Below, piece after piece: positions 55,400 to 64,000 of a stretch of DNA of 64,000 nt. The notes under the pieces are model-generated. The model was given only the letters and a program-made list of their open reading frames with translations, did no database searches and had not been told where the DNA came from. Every line of letters begins with the position of its first letter. Positions within the stretch are counted from its first letter, which is position 1. The DNA lies in the NCBI RefSeq assembly GCF_024637875.1, contig NZ_CP102451.1, forward strand, positions 1,119,001 to 1,183,000, given 5' to 3'. Source of the stretch: Vagococcus luciliae. GTDB taxonomy: Bacteria > Bacillota > Bacilli > Lactobacillales > Vagococcaceae. The position numbers and the translations under genes are program-made.

Positions 55400-58300
55400 A
55401 TGATAAAAGAGTATTCTATTGGATTAGACATAGGGACAAATTCTGTTGGGTGGAGTGTTATTAGAGATAATAATGATTTAATAAAAAAGAAAATGTTAAT
55501 AAAAGGAAATGGTAATAAAAAGTATATTAAGAGAAATTTATGGGGTGTGCGTTTATTTGAAGAAGGGGATACAGCCAAAGATACACGTTTAAAAAGAACG
55601 ACTCGTAGACGATATACTAGAAGGAAAAACAGATTGGATTACTTAAAAGAGATATTTATTAGTCCTATATCTCAAGTGGATAAATATTTTTTTGATAGAT
55701 TGGGAGAGACGTTTTTAAAATTAGAAGATAAAACCTATCAACAGTACCCAATTTTCGGAACGGAAGAATTGGATCAAGATTACCATAAAAAATATCCTAC
55801 TATTTATCATTTGAGAAAAGAGTTAGCAGACTCAACTGAACAAGTTGATTTACGTTTAGTTTATTTAGCTTGTTCACACATTATAAAATATAGAGGACAC
55901 TTCCTCATTGAAGGAAAGTTTTCAACACAGAACATTTCAGTAGATGAGAGTTTTAAAAAATTTATTCATACATACAACCAAAGTGATTTTGTTTATAACA
56001 GTAATGATGCCATATTGAATAATAGCATTGAAATTAGTTCAATCATTAACCAGCACGAATCTAAAAGTAAAAAAGTTGAATTAATATTGAAAAACTATCC
56101 AAATGAAAAATCGAATTCTTTATTCGGACAGTTGATTAAAATGATTGTTGGAAATCAAGGAAATTTTACTAAGATATTTAATCTTGAAGAAGCAATAAAA
56201 TTGCAGTTCTCTAAAGAAGAATACGATCAAGAATTAGAAACGTTATTAGAACTGGTTGGAGATGAATTTTCAGACTTATTTGAGGCGGCAAAAAATGTCT
56301 ATGAATCAATCGAATTATCCAATATTCTCTCTGATACAGATGAGACTAGTCATGCTAAACTATCTGCCAGTATGATTAATAGATATGAAAACCATAAAGT
56401 TGAACTAAAAAAATTGAAACATTATGTTAAACAATATATACCTGATCAATATAACGAGATATTTAAAGATAAAACTAAAAAAGGATATGCAGGTTATATT
56501 GATAATGGAGTTAGTGAAGAGGAATTCTATAAATATATGAAAAAAACATTATCTAGTACACCTAATAATGAGGAATTTTTGAAACGAATAGACAATGAAG
56601 AGTTCTTAAGAAAACAACGTACTTATGACAATGGGATTATTCCACATCAGATTCATCTGGAAGAATTACGTGCTATTTTAAAAAATCAAAGTGAACACTA
56701 CCCGTTTTTAAAAGAAAATAGTGAAAAGATTGAACAGATTTTAACATTTAGAATACCTTATTATGTTGGTCCACTTGCTAATGGAAGTAGTAAATTTTCG
56801 TGGTTGGTACGAAAAGAAACCGGTAATATCACACCTTGGAATCTGGAAGAGAAAGTTGACTTACCAAAATCAGCTACCAATTTCATTGAAAGAATGACCA
56901 ATTATGACCTTTATTTACCAAATGAAAAAGTCTTACCTAAAAATAGTTTGATTTATCAAAAATATATGGTATTTAACGAACTAACAAAAGTTAGATACAA
57001 GGATGAAAGAAATCGATTTATGAATTTTTCAAGTGATGAGAAAATTGCTATATTTGAAGAGTTATTTAAAAATAAGAGAAGAGTAACTAAAAAAGATATT
57101 ATTAATTACTTAAGCAATTGTTACTTCATCACAACAGCATCAATTGAGGGGATAGAAGAATCTTTTAATGCATCCTTTAGTACGTATCACGATTTGATAA
57201 AACAAGGAATACCAAAAGAATTTTTAGATGATATATTGAATGAAGAAATAATTGAAGATATTATTAAAACGTTGACTATTTTTGAAGACAAGAAAATGAT
57301 TAGAGAACAACTTTCACAGTACAAAGATATATTACCCCAGAAAGCTTTAAAAAATTTGGAAAGACGACACTATACTGGATGGGGGAGATTGTCTAAGAAA
57401 TTATTAGTGGGTATAAAGGATAAAGAAAGTAATAAAACAATTCTTGATTTTTTAATTAATGATGATGGTGTTTCAATTAATACTAATCGTAATTTTATGC
57501 AATTAATTAATGATCCATCATTATCATTTAAAGACACTATTTTAGCAGAACAGCGTGCAAAAGAATTTGATAGTCAAGATGACGTGGTAACTAGTTTACC
57601 TGGTAGTCCAGCTTTGAAAAAAGGAATACTACAAAGTTTAAAAATAGTTGATGAGCTTGTCGAAATTATGGGAACACCTCCTAAAAATATAGTAGTTGAG
57701 ATGGCTCGAGAAAATCAGCGAACAAATAGAAGTAATACTAGATTATCTCAAATTGAAAAAAGTTTAAAAGAGTTAGATAGTGAGCTGTTAAAGAGAGAAT
57801 TGCCATCAAATGACGCATTGAAAAGTAACCGATTGTTATTATATTATTTGCAAAATGGAATTGATTTATACACAGGTAAACCATTAGACTTGGATAAACT
57901 ATCGTATTATGATATCGACCATATTATTCCTCAAAGTTTTATTACGGATAATTCATTGGATAATTTAGTCCTTGTTTCATCAAAAGAAAATCGTGGGAAA
58001 AAAGATGATGTACCTAGTGAAAAAGTGGTTAAACGAAACAAAGCATATTGGCAAAAATTATTAAAATGTGGGGCTATATCACAACGAAAATTTGATAATC
58101 TGACTAAAAATGAAAGAGGTGGATTAACTGAAGCGGATAAAGCAGGATTTATTCATCGACAATTAGTTGAGACAAGACAAATTACTAAACATGTTGCTAG
58201 ATTATTAGATGAAAAATTTAATATAGAAAAAGATGAAAAAGGAAATATCAAACGAACAGTGAATGTCTTAACATTGAAATCTTCACTGACTAGTCAATTT

Positions 58301-59407
58301 AGAAAGATGTTTAATCTTTATAAATTACGAGATTTAAATGATTATCATCATGCTCATGATGCTTATTTAAATGCTGTGGTAGGAACGACACTGTTAAAAG
58401 TGTATCCCAATTTACGTGGTGAATTTGTCTATGGCGAATTCCCAACACAAAGTTTAAAAAAACGATTGTCTGCAACAGATAAATTAAAAATGTATACTAA
58501 TATCATGAAATGTTTTGAGGCAAAGAAACCAGTAGTTGATGGTAATGGTGAGATAGTTTGGTCGAGTAAAGATATTTCAACGGTAAAAAAAGTATTAGAG
58601 TATAAACAAATGAATATTGTTAAAAAAGTGGAACAACAAAAGGGACGTTTTTATAAAGAAACGATATACCCTCATAGTAACTCTAATAAATTGATACCAA
58701 TTAAATCTCATCTAGACACGAAAAAATATGGAGGTTATAAGGAACCTATAATTGCACTTAGTGTGTTTATTAGACATAAAAAAGGAAAAAAACTTGTTTT
58801 AACAAACGAAGTAGTAGGGATACCATTAATCAAATTATCGGATTACCAGAAAAATAAAGGAGATTACTTGCTAAAAATGGGGTATGTTGAGCCTGTGATC
58901 TTATTAGAACTTTCAAAATATAGTCTATTTGAAACGAAAACTGGTAAAAGACGTATGTTAGCAAGTGCAACAGAATTACAAAAAGGCAACCAATTTGTTT
59001 TATCAAATGATTTAGTGAAGTTGCTGTATCATTCACAAAAAGCAATAGAAGGAAATAAAGAAAGTTTTGAATATATCACTAAAAACAGAGAGAAATATGA
59101 TGAGTTGATGACACATGTCAATCTTTATGCTGAAATGTACGTAGGAGCTGAATCTAACTTAAATAAAATAAATACATTATATAATGATAATAAGGAAACT
59201 GATTTGCTAAAATTGGCTTCATCTACTATTAACTTATTAAAATTTACTCGATTTGGTGTGGCAATGGACTTTGATTATTTTGGAGTAAAAATATCTAGGT
59301 ATAGATATATGAGAACATTGGATATTCAAGAATTGTTTGAAAGTACACTTATTTATCAATCAATTACTGGTTTATATGAAACACGCATAGACTTAGGACA
59401 ATTATAA
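55400..59407 (+). CDS. cas9: Cas9 endonuclease, type II-A
   Basis: 1335 aa. RuvC-I D10 in [15 protein letters not shown]; bridge helix [18 protein letters not shown]; RuvC-II E767 in [14 protein letters not shown]841 in [11 protein letters not shown]; RuvC-III H984/D987 in [13 protein letters not shown]. All catalytic residues are intact. The C-terminal domain carries R1300-Y-R1302 ahead of [17 protein letters not shown], aligned with the arginine pair that reads NGG in SpyCas9, so a G-rich PAM is predicted (inference). RBS TTAGGAGGAG. Guided by tracrRNA:crRNA it cuts invading DNA. First gene of the cas operon. Confidence 0.98.
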   Translation: MIKEYSIGLDIGTNSVGWSVIRDNNDLIKKKMLIKGNGNKKYIKRNLWGVRLFEEGDTAKDTRLKRTTRRRYTRRKNRLDYLKEIFISPISQVDKYFFDRLGETFLKLEDKTYQQYPIFGTEELDQDYHKKYPTIYHLRKELADSTEQVDLRLVYLACSHIIKYRGHFLIEGKFSTQNISVDESFKKFIHTYNQSDFVYNSNDAILNNSIEISSIINQHESKSKKVELILKNYPNEKSNSLFGQLIKMIVGNQGNFTKIFNLEEAIKLQFSKEEYDQELETLLELVGDEFSDLFEAAKNVYESIELSNILSDTDETSHAKLSASMINRYENHKVELKKLKHYVKQYIPDQYNEIFKDKTKKGYAGYIDNGVSEEEFYKYMKKTLSSTPNNEEFLKRIDNEEFLRKQRTYDNGIIPHQIHLEELRAILKNQSEHYPFLKENSEKIEQILTFRIPYYVGPLANGSSKFSWLVRKETGNITPWNLEEKVDLPKSATNFIERMTNYDLYLPNEKVLPKNSLIYQKYMVFNELTKVRYKDERNRFMNFSSDEKIAIFEELFKNKRRVTKKDIINYLSNCYFITTASIEGIEESFNASFSTYHDLIKQGIPKEFLDDILNEEIIEDIIKTLTIFEDKKMIREQLSQYKDILPQKALKNLERRHYTGWGRLSKKLLVGIKDKESNKTILDFLINDDGVSINTNRNFMQLINDPSLSFKDTILAEQRAKEFDSQDDVVTSLPGSPALKKGILQSLKIVDELVEIMGTPPKNIVVEMARENQRTNRSNTRLSQIEKSLKELDSELLKRELPSNDALKSNRLLLYYLQNGIDLYTGKPLDLDKLSYYDIDHIIPQSFITDNSLDNLVLVSSKENRGKKDDVPSEKVVKRNKAYWQKLLKCGAISQRKFDNLTKNERGGLTEADKAGFIHRQLVETRQITKHVARLLDEKFNIEKDEKGNIKRTVNVLTLKSSLTSQFRKMFNLYKLRDLNDYHHAHDAYLNAVVGTTLLKVYPNLRGEFVYGEFPTQSLKKRLSATDKLKMYTNIMKCFEAKKPVVDGNGEIVWSSKDISTVKKVLEYKQMNIVKKVEQQKGRFYKETIYPHSNSNKLIPIKSHLDTKKYGGYKEPIIALSVFIRHKKGKKLVLTNEVVGIPLIKLSDYQKNKGDYLLKMGYVEPVILLELSKYSLFETKTGKRRMLASATELQKGNQFVLSNDLVKLLYHSQKAIEGNKESFEYITKNREKYDELMTHVNLYAEMYVGAESNLNKINTLYNDNKETDLLKLASSTINLLKFTRFGVAMDFDYFGVKISRYRYMRTLDIQELFESTLIYQSITGLYETRIDLGQL

Positions 59408-60273
59408 TGGGGTGGCGTGTAGTGGTCATTAACACACATTCTAAAATTAGTTATAAAAACAATCACTTGATTTATCGTTCCACACAACAAAGTGAGATGA
59501 TTCATTTATCAGAGATAGACATTCTATTGTTGGAAACGACGGATATTACTTTGACGACTATGTTAATCAAGAGATTAGTAGATGAAAATATTTTGATATT
59601 ATTTTGTGACGATCATCGTTTACCAATTGGAAAACTCTTACCTTTCTATGGTAAACATGATAGTAGTTTGCAACTATCTAAACAAATTAATTGGGGTGAG
59701 GAAACAAAAATAGAGGTGTGGACAAGTATTATTTCGCAAAAAATTTTAAATCAGAGTGCTTTTTTAAAAGATCATCATTATTATGATAAGTCGGACTCCA
59801 TTTTATATTTGCATGATGGATTACTTCCTCACGATCCATCCAATCGAGAAGGTCATGCGGCAAGAATCTACTTCAATACACTATTTGGTAATGGTTTTTC
59901 TAGACATGATGAGTCAAATATCAATAGTGGTTTAAACTATGGGTACACTTTACTTATGAGCATGTTTGCTAGAGAAATTGTCAAAAATGGTTGCATGACA
60001 CAATTAGGATTGAAACATAATAATCAGTTTAATAGTTATAATTTAGCTAGTGATATCATGGAACCTTTTCGCTGTCTTGTAGACGAGTTAGTTTACGAGT
60101 ACCAAGAAGAAGAGTTTATAAAAATTAAGAGACACTTATTTGAATTGTTTAGTAATACATATCAATTTAATAATAAAAATATGTATTTAACGAATATTGT
60201 CAGTGATTATACTAAAAAAGTTATAAAAAAATTAAATGGAGAAGTGGAAGGCATTCCTAGTTTTAGGATATGA
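59407..60273 (+). CDS. cas1: Cas1 integrase, type II
   Basis: 288 aa. Adaptation integrase, works with Cas2 to insert spacers at the leader end. Typical N-terminal beta domain ([25 protein letters not shown]) and C-terminal helical active site around [16 protein letters not shown] (Glu) and [12 protein letters not shown] (Asp). Its start overlaps the cas9 stop by one base. Confidence 0.95.
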   Translation: MGWRVVVINTHSKISYKNNHLIYRSTQQSEMIHLSEIDILLLETTDITLTTMLIKRLVDENILILFCDDHRLPIGKLLPFYGKHDSSLQLSKQINWGEETKIEVWTSIISQKILNQSAFLKDHHYYDKSDSILYLHDGLLPHDPSNREGHAARIYFNTLFGNGFSRHDESNINSGLNYGYTLLMSMFAREIVKNGCMTQLGLKHNNQFNSYNLASDIMEPFRCLVDELVYEYQEEEFIKIKRHLFELFSNTYQFNNKNMYLTNIVSDYTKKVIKKLNGEVEGIPSFRI

Positions 60274-60605
60274 GTTATCGATATATGAGAATGTTAGTAA
60301 TGTTTGATTTACCGACAGAGACGGCAGAAAACAGAAAAACCTATCGTAAGTTTAGAAAATTTTTAATTGAGGAAGGGTTTCTCATGCATCAATTTTCTGT
60401 ATATAGTAAGATACTGTTGAATGATACAGCATCAAAAGCGATGATTGCCAGATTACGAAAAAATAACCCAGAGGATGGAATTGTGACAGTGCTTAATATA
60501 ACAGAAAAGCAATTTTCTCGTATGCTTTTTTTATCAGGTGAAAGTGATACGAGTGTTAGTAATACAGATAGTCGAGTAGTCTTTTTAGGTGACGATTATG
60601 ATTAA
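60270..60605 (+). CDS. cas2: Cas2, type II
   Basis: 111 aa ferredoxin-fold partner of Cas1. [20 protein letters not shown] with the conserved Asp, [20 protein letters not shown], and a C-terminal strand RVVFLGDD. It overlaps cas1 by four bases (ATGA) and csn2 by eight. Confidence 0.95.
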   Translation: MSYRYMRMLVMFDLPTETAENRKTYRKFRKFLIEEGFLMHQFSVYSKILLNDTASKAMIARLRKNNPEDGIVTVLNITEKQFSRMLFLSGESDTSVSNTDSRVVFLGDDYD

Positions 60606-61263
60606 TATGAATTTATCTATTTTAGATTCTCCAATTAAGATAAATGGATTACTGTATTTAGTTATACAAGATCAAGGATACTATGCTGAAATAGTAAAAG
60701 AGATGCATCAATTAGATATGGCAACTAAATTAAAATTATTTGATTCCAAGTTTCAATCATTAAAAGAAAATGAATTGTTAGTGATTACCGATGTTTTAGG
60801 TTTTGATATTAATTCATCTCCTATTATTAGATTAATATATTCTGATTTAGAGTCACAACTTAATATGAATATTGAAACAAAAACAAAAATAGACTATTAT
60901 ACTGATCAGATTACAAGCCTTATAAGTCATGAAATGTTGGAACATGAGTTGAGCTTAACGATGGATGAGATAACTACTCAGGAATTATTTAAGTCTTTAG
61001 GTATAAAAATACAAGTCAATCAGGAATCAATTTTTCTTAAAATGTTAGACATTATTGAAACTTTTAGATATCTATCTAAAAAGAAGTGTCTGGTATTTAT
61101 TAATGTTAGTTCTTATTTATCTACTGAAGACATGCTCTCTCTAAATGAATATATTCAGTTATGCCAGGTTAGTGTATTATTTTTAGAACGACATAAAATG
61201 ATGGGAATGACTAATTATGTTTTAGATGACGATTTCTATTTTTATAAAGAAAATATGATATAA
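60598..61263 (+). CDS. csn2: Csn2, type II-A adaptation protein
   Basis: 221 aa from ATG 60598, with AGGTGA five bases upstream. The S. pyogenes-type (short) Csn2: LNISILD-like start [40 protein letters not shown] and [17 protein letters not shown]. It forms a ring that binds DNA ends during spacer acquisition and fixes the subtype as II-A. Its stop codon lies inside the likely -10 of the pre-crRNA promoter. Confidence 0.95.
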   Translation: MINMNLSILDSPIKINGLLYLVIQDQGYYAEIVKEMHQLDMATKLKLFDSKFQSLKENELLVITDVLGFDINSSPIIRLIYSDLESQLNMNIETKTKIDYYTDQITSLISHEMLEHELSLTMDEITTQELFKSLGIKIQVNQESIFLKMLDIIETFRYLSKKKCLVFINVSSYLSTEDMLSLNEYIQLCQVSVLFLERHKMMGMTNYVLDDDFYFYKENMI

Positions 61264-61358
61264 TGGAGTAAACGAAGTTCTTTGAAAAAATGACAAGCAT
61301 TCAAAACAAATACTTTGCTATGAGTATATAGTGCGATTACGAAATCTTTTACTATGAG
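61259..61358 (+). promoter_or_regulatory. CRISPR leader and pre-crRNA promoter region
   Basis: TATAAT at 61259-61264 overlaps the csn2 stop and could start the precursor near 61271. The leader ends in CTATGAG directly before the first repeat, like the CTACGAG end that anchors integration in other II-A loci. It contains AAGCATTCAAAACAA (61295-61309), a perfect 15-nt inverted copy of repeat positions 15-29. Confidence 0.75.
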
Positions 61359-62038
61359 GTTTTAGAGCTATGTTGTTTTGAATGCTTCCAAAACGTTATG
61401 AAGTTAAGAGATATTTGAAAGAGTGTTTTAGAGCTATGTTGTTTTGAATGCTTCCAAAACGCGTGCCAAGTTGATGTTAAATGCAGCTTAGTTTTAGAGC
61501 TATGTTGTTTTGAATGCTTCCAAAACAAGTAAATTACGCTTATCTGCCGGAAAAGAGGTTTTAGAGCTATGTTGTTTTGAATGCTTCCAAAACAAAGTCT
61601 AACATCTCATTCAAAGACATAGTTGTTTTAGAGCTATGTTGTTTTGAATGCTTCCAAAACATCAGAAGATGGTGTGAAATCAATGGCTCAGTTTTAGAGC
61701 TATGTTGTTTTGAATGCTTCCAAAACCCAATTCAAATGGTTATGAAACGTACTTTAAGTTTTAGAGCTATGTTGTTTTGAATGCTTCCAAAACAACGACC
61801 ACCACCAATATTTTCATCAGTTTCTGTTTTAGAGCTATGTTGTTTTGAATGCTTCCAAAACCATATCATTAGCTGAAAATCTAGGTGTTATGTTTTAGAG
61901 CTATGTTGTTTTGAATGCTTCCAAAACAATGTGGAATCGTTATGCTAATAAAAATAGGTTTTAGAGCTATGTTGTTTTGAATGCTTCCAAAACAACATAC
62001 TAAAGTTCGTTTCAATGCATACACGTTTTAGAAATATG
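61359..62038 (+). CRISPR. CRISPR array: ten 36-bp repeats, ten spacers, degenerate end
   Basis: The repeat begins GTTTTAGAGCTATG and ends GCTTCCAAAAC, 36 bp, identical in all ten full copies, starting at 61359, 61425, 61491, 61558, 61625, 61691, 61758, 61826, 61892 and 61958. Spacers are 30-32 bp and all different. A terminal copy from 62025 keeps only GTTTTAGA-ATATG before decaying. Orientation is the same as the cas genes, leader at left. Perfect repeats and distal decay indicate an active, leader-proximal growing array. Confidence 0.98.
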
Positions 62039-62056
62039 AAACTAATAATTATTTAT

Positions 62057-62097
62057 AAAAATCTATGTCAATGTTATTTTATTGGCATAGATTTTTA
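62057..62097. terminator. Terminator behind the CRISPR array and the DHA2 gene
   Basis: AAAAATCTATG / CATAGATTTTT with an inner AAT/ATT arm; T-rich on both strands. Confidence 0.8.
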
Positions 62098-62099
62098 TT

Positions 62100-63539
62100 T
62101 TATTTATTCAAAGATTTGTTCATGCCCATAAAAATGGCTTGCGCTAGACCCATCGCACAAAATAGTGTTGCGACGATAAAGGCAATATTGTAACCATGTA
62201 AGGTAGCAGATAACACATCTGATTTGTAAGTAATAGGAGAACTTAACAGAAGTGATTTATGTGGCATATCTTTTAGGGTTGCTTGAGATAGGAAACTAAT
62301 TAAGATGGCTGTCCCAATAGAGCTGAATAATTGTTTTGCTGTATTATTTGCAGCAGAACCATGACTAATGAGAGTATCAGGTAGTGAATTCATACCGGCT
62401 GTGGTTACTGGCATCATAACCATACTGACACCTAGCATTCTGACACCGTAAATAATGGTGATAAAATGCATAGGTGTTTTTTCATTTAGAGTACATAAAC
62501 AAGCAGTCCCAATTGTTAATAAACTCATCCCAATAATTGATAAATATTTTGCTCCATACTTATCAAATAATTTACCAGTAATGGGCATCATAATTCCTAA
62601 GATTAAAGCACCTGGAAATAAAACTAATCCAGAATGAAAGGGATTATACCCACGAACATTTTGGATATAGAGAGGGAGTACCATTTCAGCACCAACCATA
62701 GCCATATTCACAATACCACTTAAAATGGTTGTGTTAATAAATAACTTTGATTTAAAGACATCCATACGCAAAAAAGGGTTATTAATTTTAAGTTGTCTTT
62801 TGCAAAAAATCACCACAAGAGTAGTCCCTAAAATAAGTAATAAAAGAACAAGAGGATCTGTCCAGCCATGATCTCCGACAAGAGAAAACCCATAAAGTAA
62901 ACTACCAAAACCAAGGGTGGATAGGATAGGTGAGGGAATATCTATTTTTGAAGGATGCAGGGGAAGCACATTCTGCATAAAAATAATAGATAGAACGATA
63001 ACAAAAAGAATGATGGGAATAAGTAAGCCAAATAAGTAACGCCAGTTGAAAGTATCAATAACCCAACCAGAAAGCGTCGGACCAATCGCTGGTGCAAGAC
63101 CGATAACAATTCCTGCAATACCTAGTGCTTTACCACGCTCATTTTCAGGATAGATGCTTAACATAATGGTTTGTAAAAGAGGAAGTGAGATACCAACTCC
63201 CATGGCTTGAATGATTCGACCAAATAACAAGAGGTTAAAAGACGTTGAGACAAAGCAAATAATGGTTCCTATTAAAAAAAGAGTGATTGCCCCAATGTAT
63301 AATTTTTTAGTGGGGATATTATTCATAAAATAAGCACTAACTGGAATCATAATACCATTGACTAATAAAAATCCAGTTGTCAGCCATTGAATCGTTGAGG
63401 TAGAGACAGAAAATTGACGCATTAAATCAGGATAAGCAGTTGTTAGAAGCATTTGGTTTAAAACGGTGCAAAAACTTCCAATAATAATTGTAATGACTAA
63501 TATATTACGATGTTTGAGTTTGACAATTGGTTGTTCCAT
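62100..63539 (-). CDS. DHA2-family MFS drug exporter
   Basis: 479 aa with about 14 hydrophobic helices. ITIIIGSFCTVLNQMLLTTAYP and the motif-C-like GLAPAIGPTLSGWVID mark the EmrB/QacA (DHA2) subfamily; the short loop motif A reads NNIPTKKLYIGA. Proton-driven export of lipophilic compounds, LmrB/MdrL-like. RBS AAGGAGGGG. It is convergent with the array and not obviously linked to CRISPR function. Confidence 0.85.
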   Translation of the reverse strand: MEQPIVKLKHRNILVITIIIGSFCTVLNQMLLTTAYPDLMRQFSVSTSTIQWLTTGFLLVNGIMIPVSAYFMNNIPTKKLYIGAITLFLIGTIICFVSTSFNLLLFGRIIQAMGVGISLPLLQTIMLSIYPENERGKALGIAGIVIGLAPAIGPTLSGWVIDTFNWRYLFGLLIPIILFVIVLSIIFMQNVLPLHPSKIDIPSPILSTLGFGSLLYGFSLVGDHGWTDPLVLLLLILGTTLVVIFCKRQLKINNPFLRMDVFKSKLFINTTILSGIVNMAMVGAEMVLPLYIQNVRGYNPFHSGLVLFPGALILGIMMPITGKLFDKYGAKYLSIIGMSLLTIGTACLCTLNEKTPMHFITIIYGVRMLGVSMVMMPVTTAGMNSLPDTLISHGSAANNTAKQLFSSIGTAILISFLSQATLKDMPHKSLLLSSPITYKSDVLSATLHGYNIAFIVATLFCAMGLAQAIFMGMNKSLNK

Positions 63540-63769
63540 AAAAACCCCTCCTTAACTAATATAATGTCGATATTACGCTACTTTTTTGAAAAACTAATGA
63601 AAATGTTTATGATTTATTGTCATTTTTCATAGAATATCTTATTTTGTCATGTTGACTAGTTGTCGTAGGATAAAAAAACTAAGAAGATTTGTAAAAATAA
63701 CATTATTTTTTCTTTTGTGTGAGGCAAACTAATATTATGACAAAATTGAATGAAAGTAGATGGTGGATA

Positions 63770-64000
63770 ATGAATCAAAAGGAATTAGAACAATTGGTGA
63801 TAAAAAATAAATCATATTGTAGTGAAGGCCAAAACGCTCATTATATCCCAGCTCTAGCAAAAGTGAATCCCAACCAGCTAGGGATAACTTTGTATAATAT
63901 AAAAACAAGGGATATGTTATCAGCGGGAGAGTCTTCTGTTAAATTTGCTATTGAGAGTATCTCAAAAGTGCCAGCGTTATTGTTAGCCATTGAGGACAAT
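63770..64000 (+). CDS. glsA: Glutaminase, 5' part only
   Basis: 77 residues before the window ends. AHYIPALAKVNPNQLGITLY and FAIESISKVPALLLAIEDN match the N-terminal part of class GlsA glutaminases, with the catalytic Ser-Lys in SISK. It hydrolyses glutamine to glutamate and ammonia. The start is uncertain: ATG 63770 (GGTGG upstream) is preferred, ATG 63737 is in frame and possible. A 230-bp upstream region separates it from the divergent exporter gene. Confidence 0.85.
   Translation, partial: MNQKELEQLVIKNKSYCSEGQNAHYIPALAKVNPNQLGITLYNIKTRDMLSAGESSVKFAIESISKVPALLLAIEDN

Noticed and set aside
61577-61780. Open frame with internal duplicated peptide
   Set aside because: It is a translation of CRISPR repeats and spacers.
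62100-63539. DHA2 exporter as a CRISPR accessory gene
   Set aside because: It is convergent with the array, separated by a terminator, and belongs to an ordinary drug-exporter family.
1-64000. tRNA, rRNA, insertion sequence or prophage
   Set aside because: No cloverleaf-like, rRNA-like, transposase or phage structural sequence was recognised; absence was judged by eye only.

Overview
The window is AT-rich chromosomal DNA from a low-GC Gram-positive bacterium of the order Lactobacillales. The best guess is family Enterococcaceae, with Vagococcus or a close Enterococcus relative most likely. This rests on bgsA/bgsB-type glycolipid glycosyltransferases, a DUF1827 gene beside clpE, CtsR, PerR, CopY, BusR and LexA operator types, a mevalonate pathway and a type II-A CRISPR locus. 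HMG-CoA reductase stands alone here rather than fused to a thiolase as in Enterococcus mvaE, which favours a relative over Enterococcus itself. No rRNA, tRNA, insertion sequence or prophage was seen. Both ends are cut inside genes.

Layout. 1-6.5 kb: end of a secreted Ig-like protein, a lipoprotein, a guanidine-I riboswitch driving the ykkCD SMR exporter pair, a DUF3885-like gene, UDP-GlcNAc 2-epimerase, and an ECF sigma factor coupled to a DUF4179 protein that is split by a one-base frameshift in an A9 tract. 6.5-20 kb: clpE with a CtsR box, ptsHI, a glycolipid/lipoteichoic-acid anchor operon (two glycosyltransferases and a flippase-like membrane protein), a beta-hydroxyacid dehydrogenase, ykuJ, a TPR protein, tig and clpX. 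20-29 kb: pstS with Pho-box-like repeats, phoPR, copYA with a perfect cop box, an Apf-like LysM protein and a nucleotidyltransferase. 29-38 kb: an NADH oxidase-like flavoprotein, a beta-glucoside module (GH1, ROK kinase, mutarotase, degenerate beta-phosphoglucomutase), ahpCF under a perfect PerR box, and padR with a DUF1129 protein. 38-55 kb: betaine transporter busAA/AB with the c-di-AMP repressor gene busR and its bipartite operator, helD, a TauE exporter, oleate hydratase, mvaA/mvaS, rplY, an M42 peptidase, and an SOS cluster (lexA, a LexA-boxed 62-aa membrane protein, ynzC), then tkt. 55-62 kb: a complete type II-A CRISPR-Cas system with tracrRNA (antisense), cas9, cas1, cas2, csn2 and ten full repeats plus a degenerate terminal one. 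62-64 kb: a DHA2 drug exporter and the start of a glutaminase gene.

Most genes are core housekeeping or stress genes with recognisable operators: CtsR, PerR, LexA, CopY, BusR, Pho and a guanidine aptamer. The accessory interest lies in the CRISPR block and a few oddities: a 15-nt perfect anti-repeat in the CRISPR leader, an SOS-controlled miniature membrane protein that could be a division inhibitor, a structured intergenic element with mutually exclusive stems beside rplY, the frameshifted sigma-partner gene, and a HAD protein lacking its nucleophile. All assignments are from reading the sequence; no database search was run.
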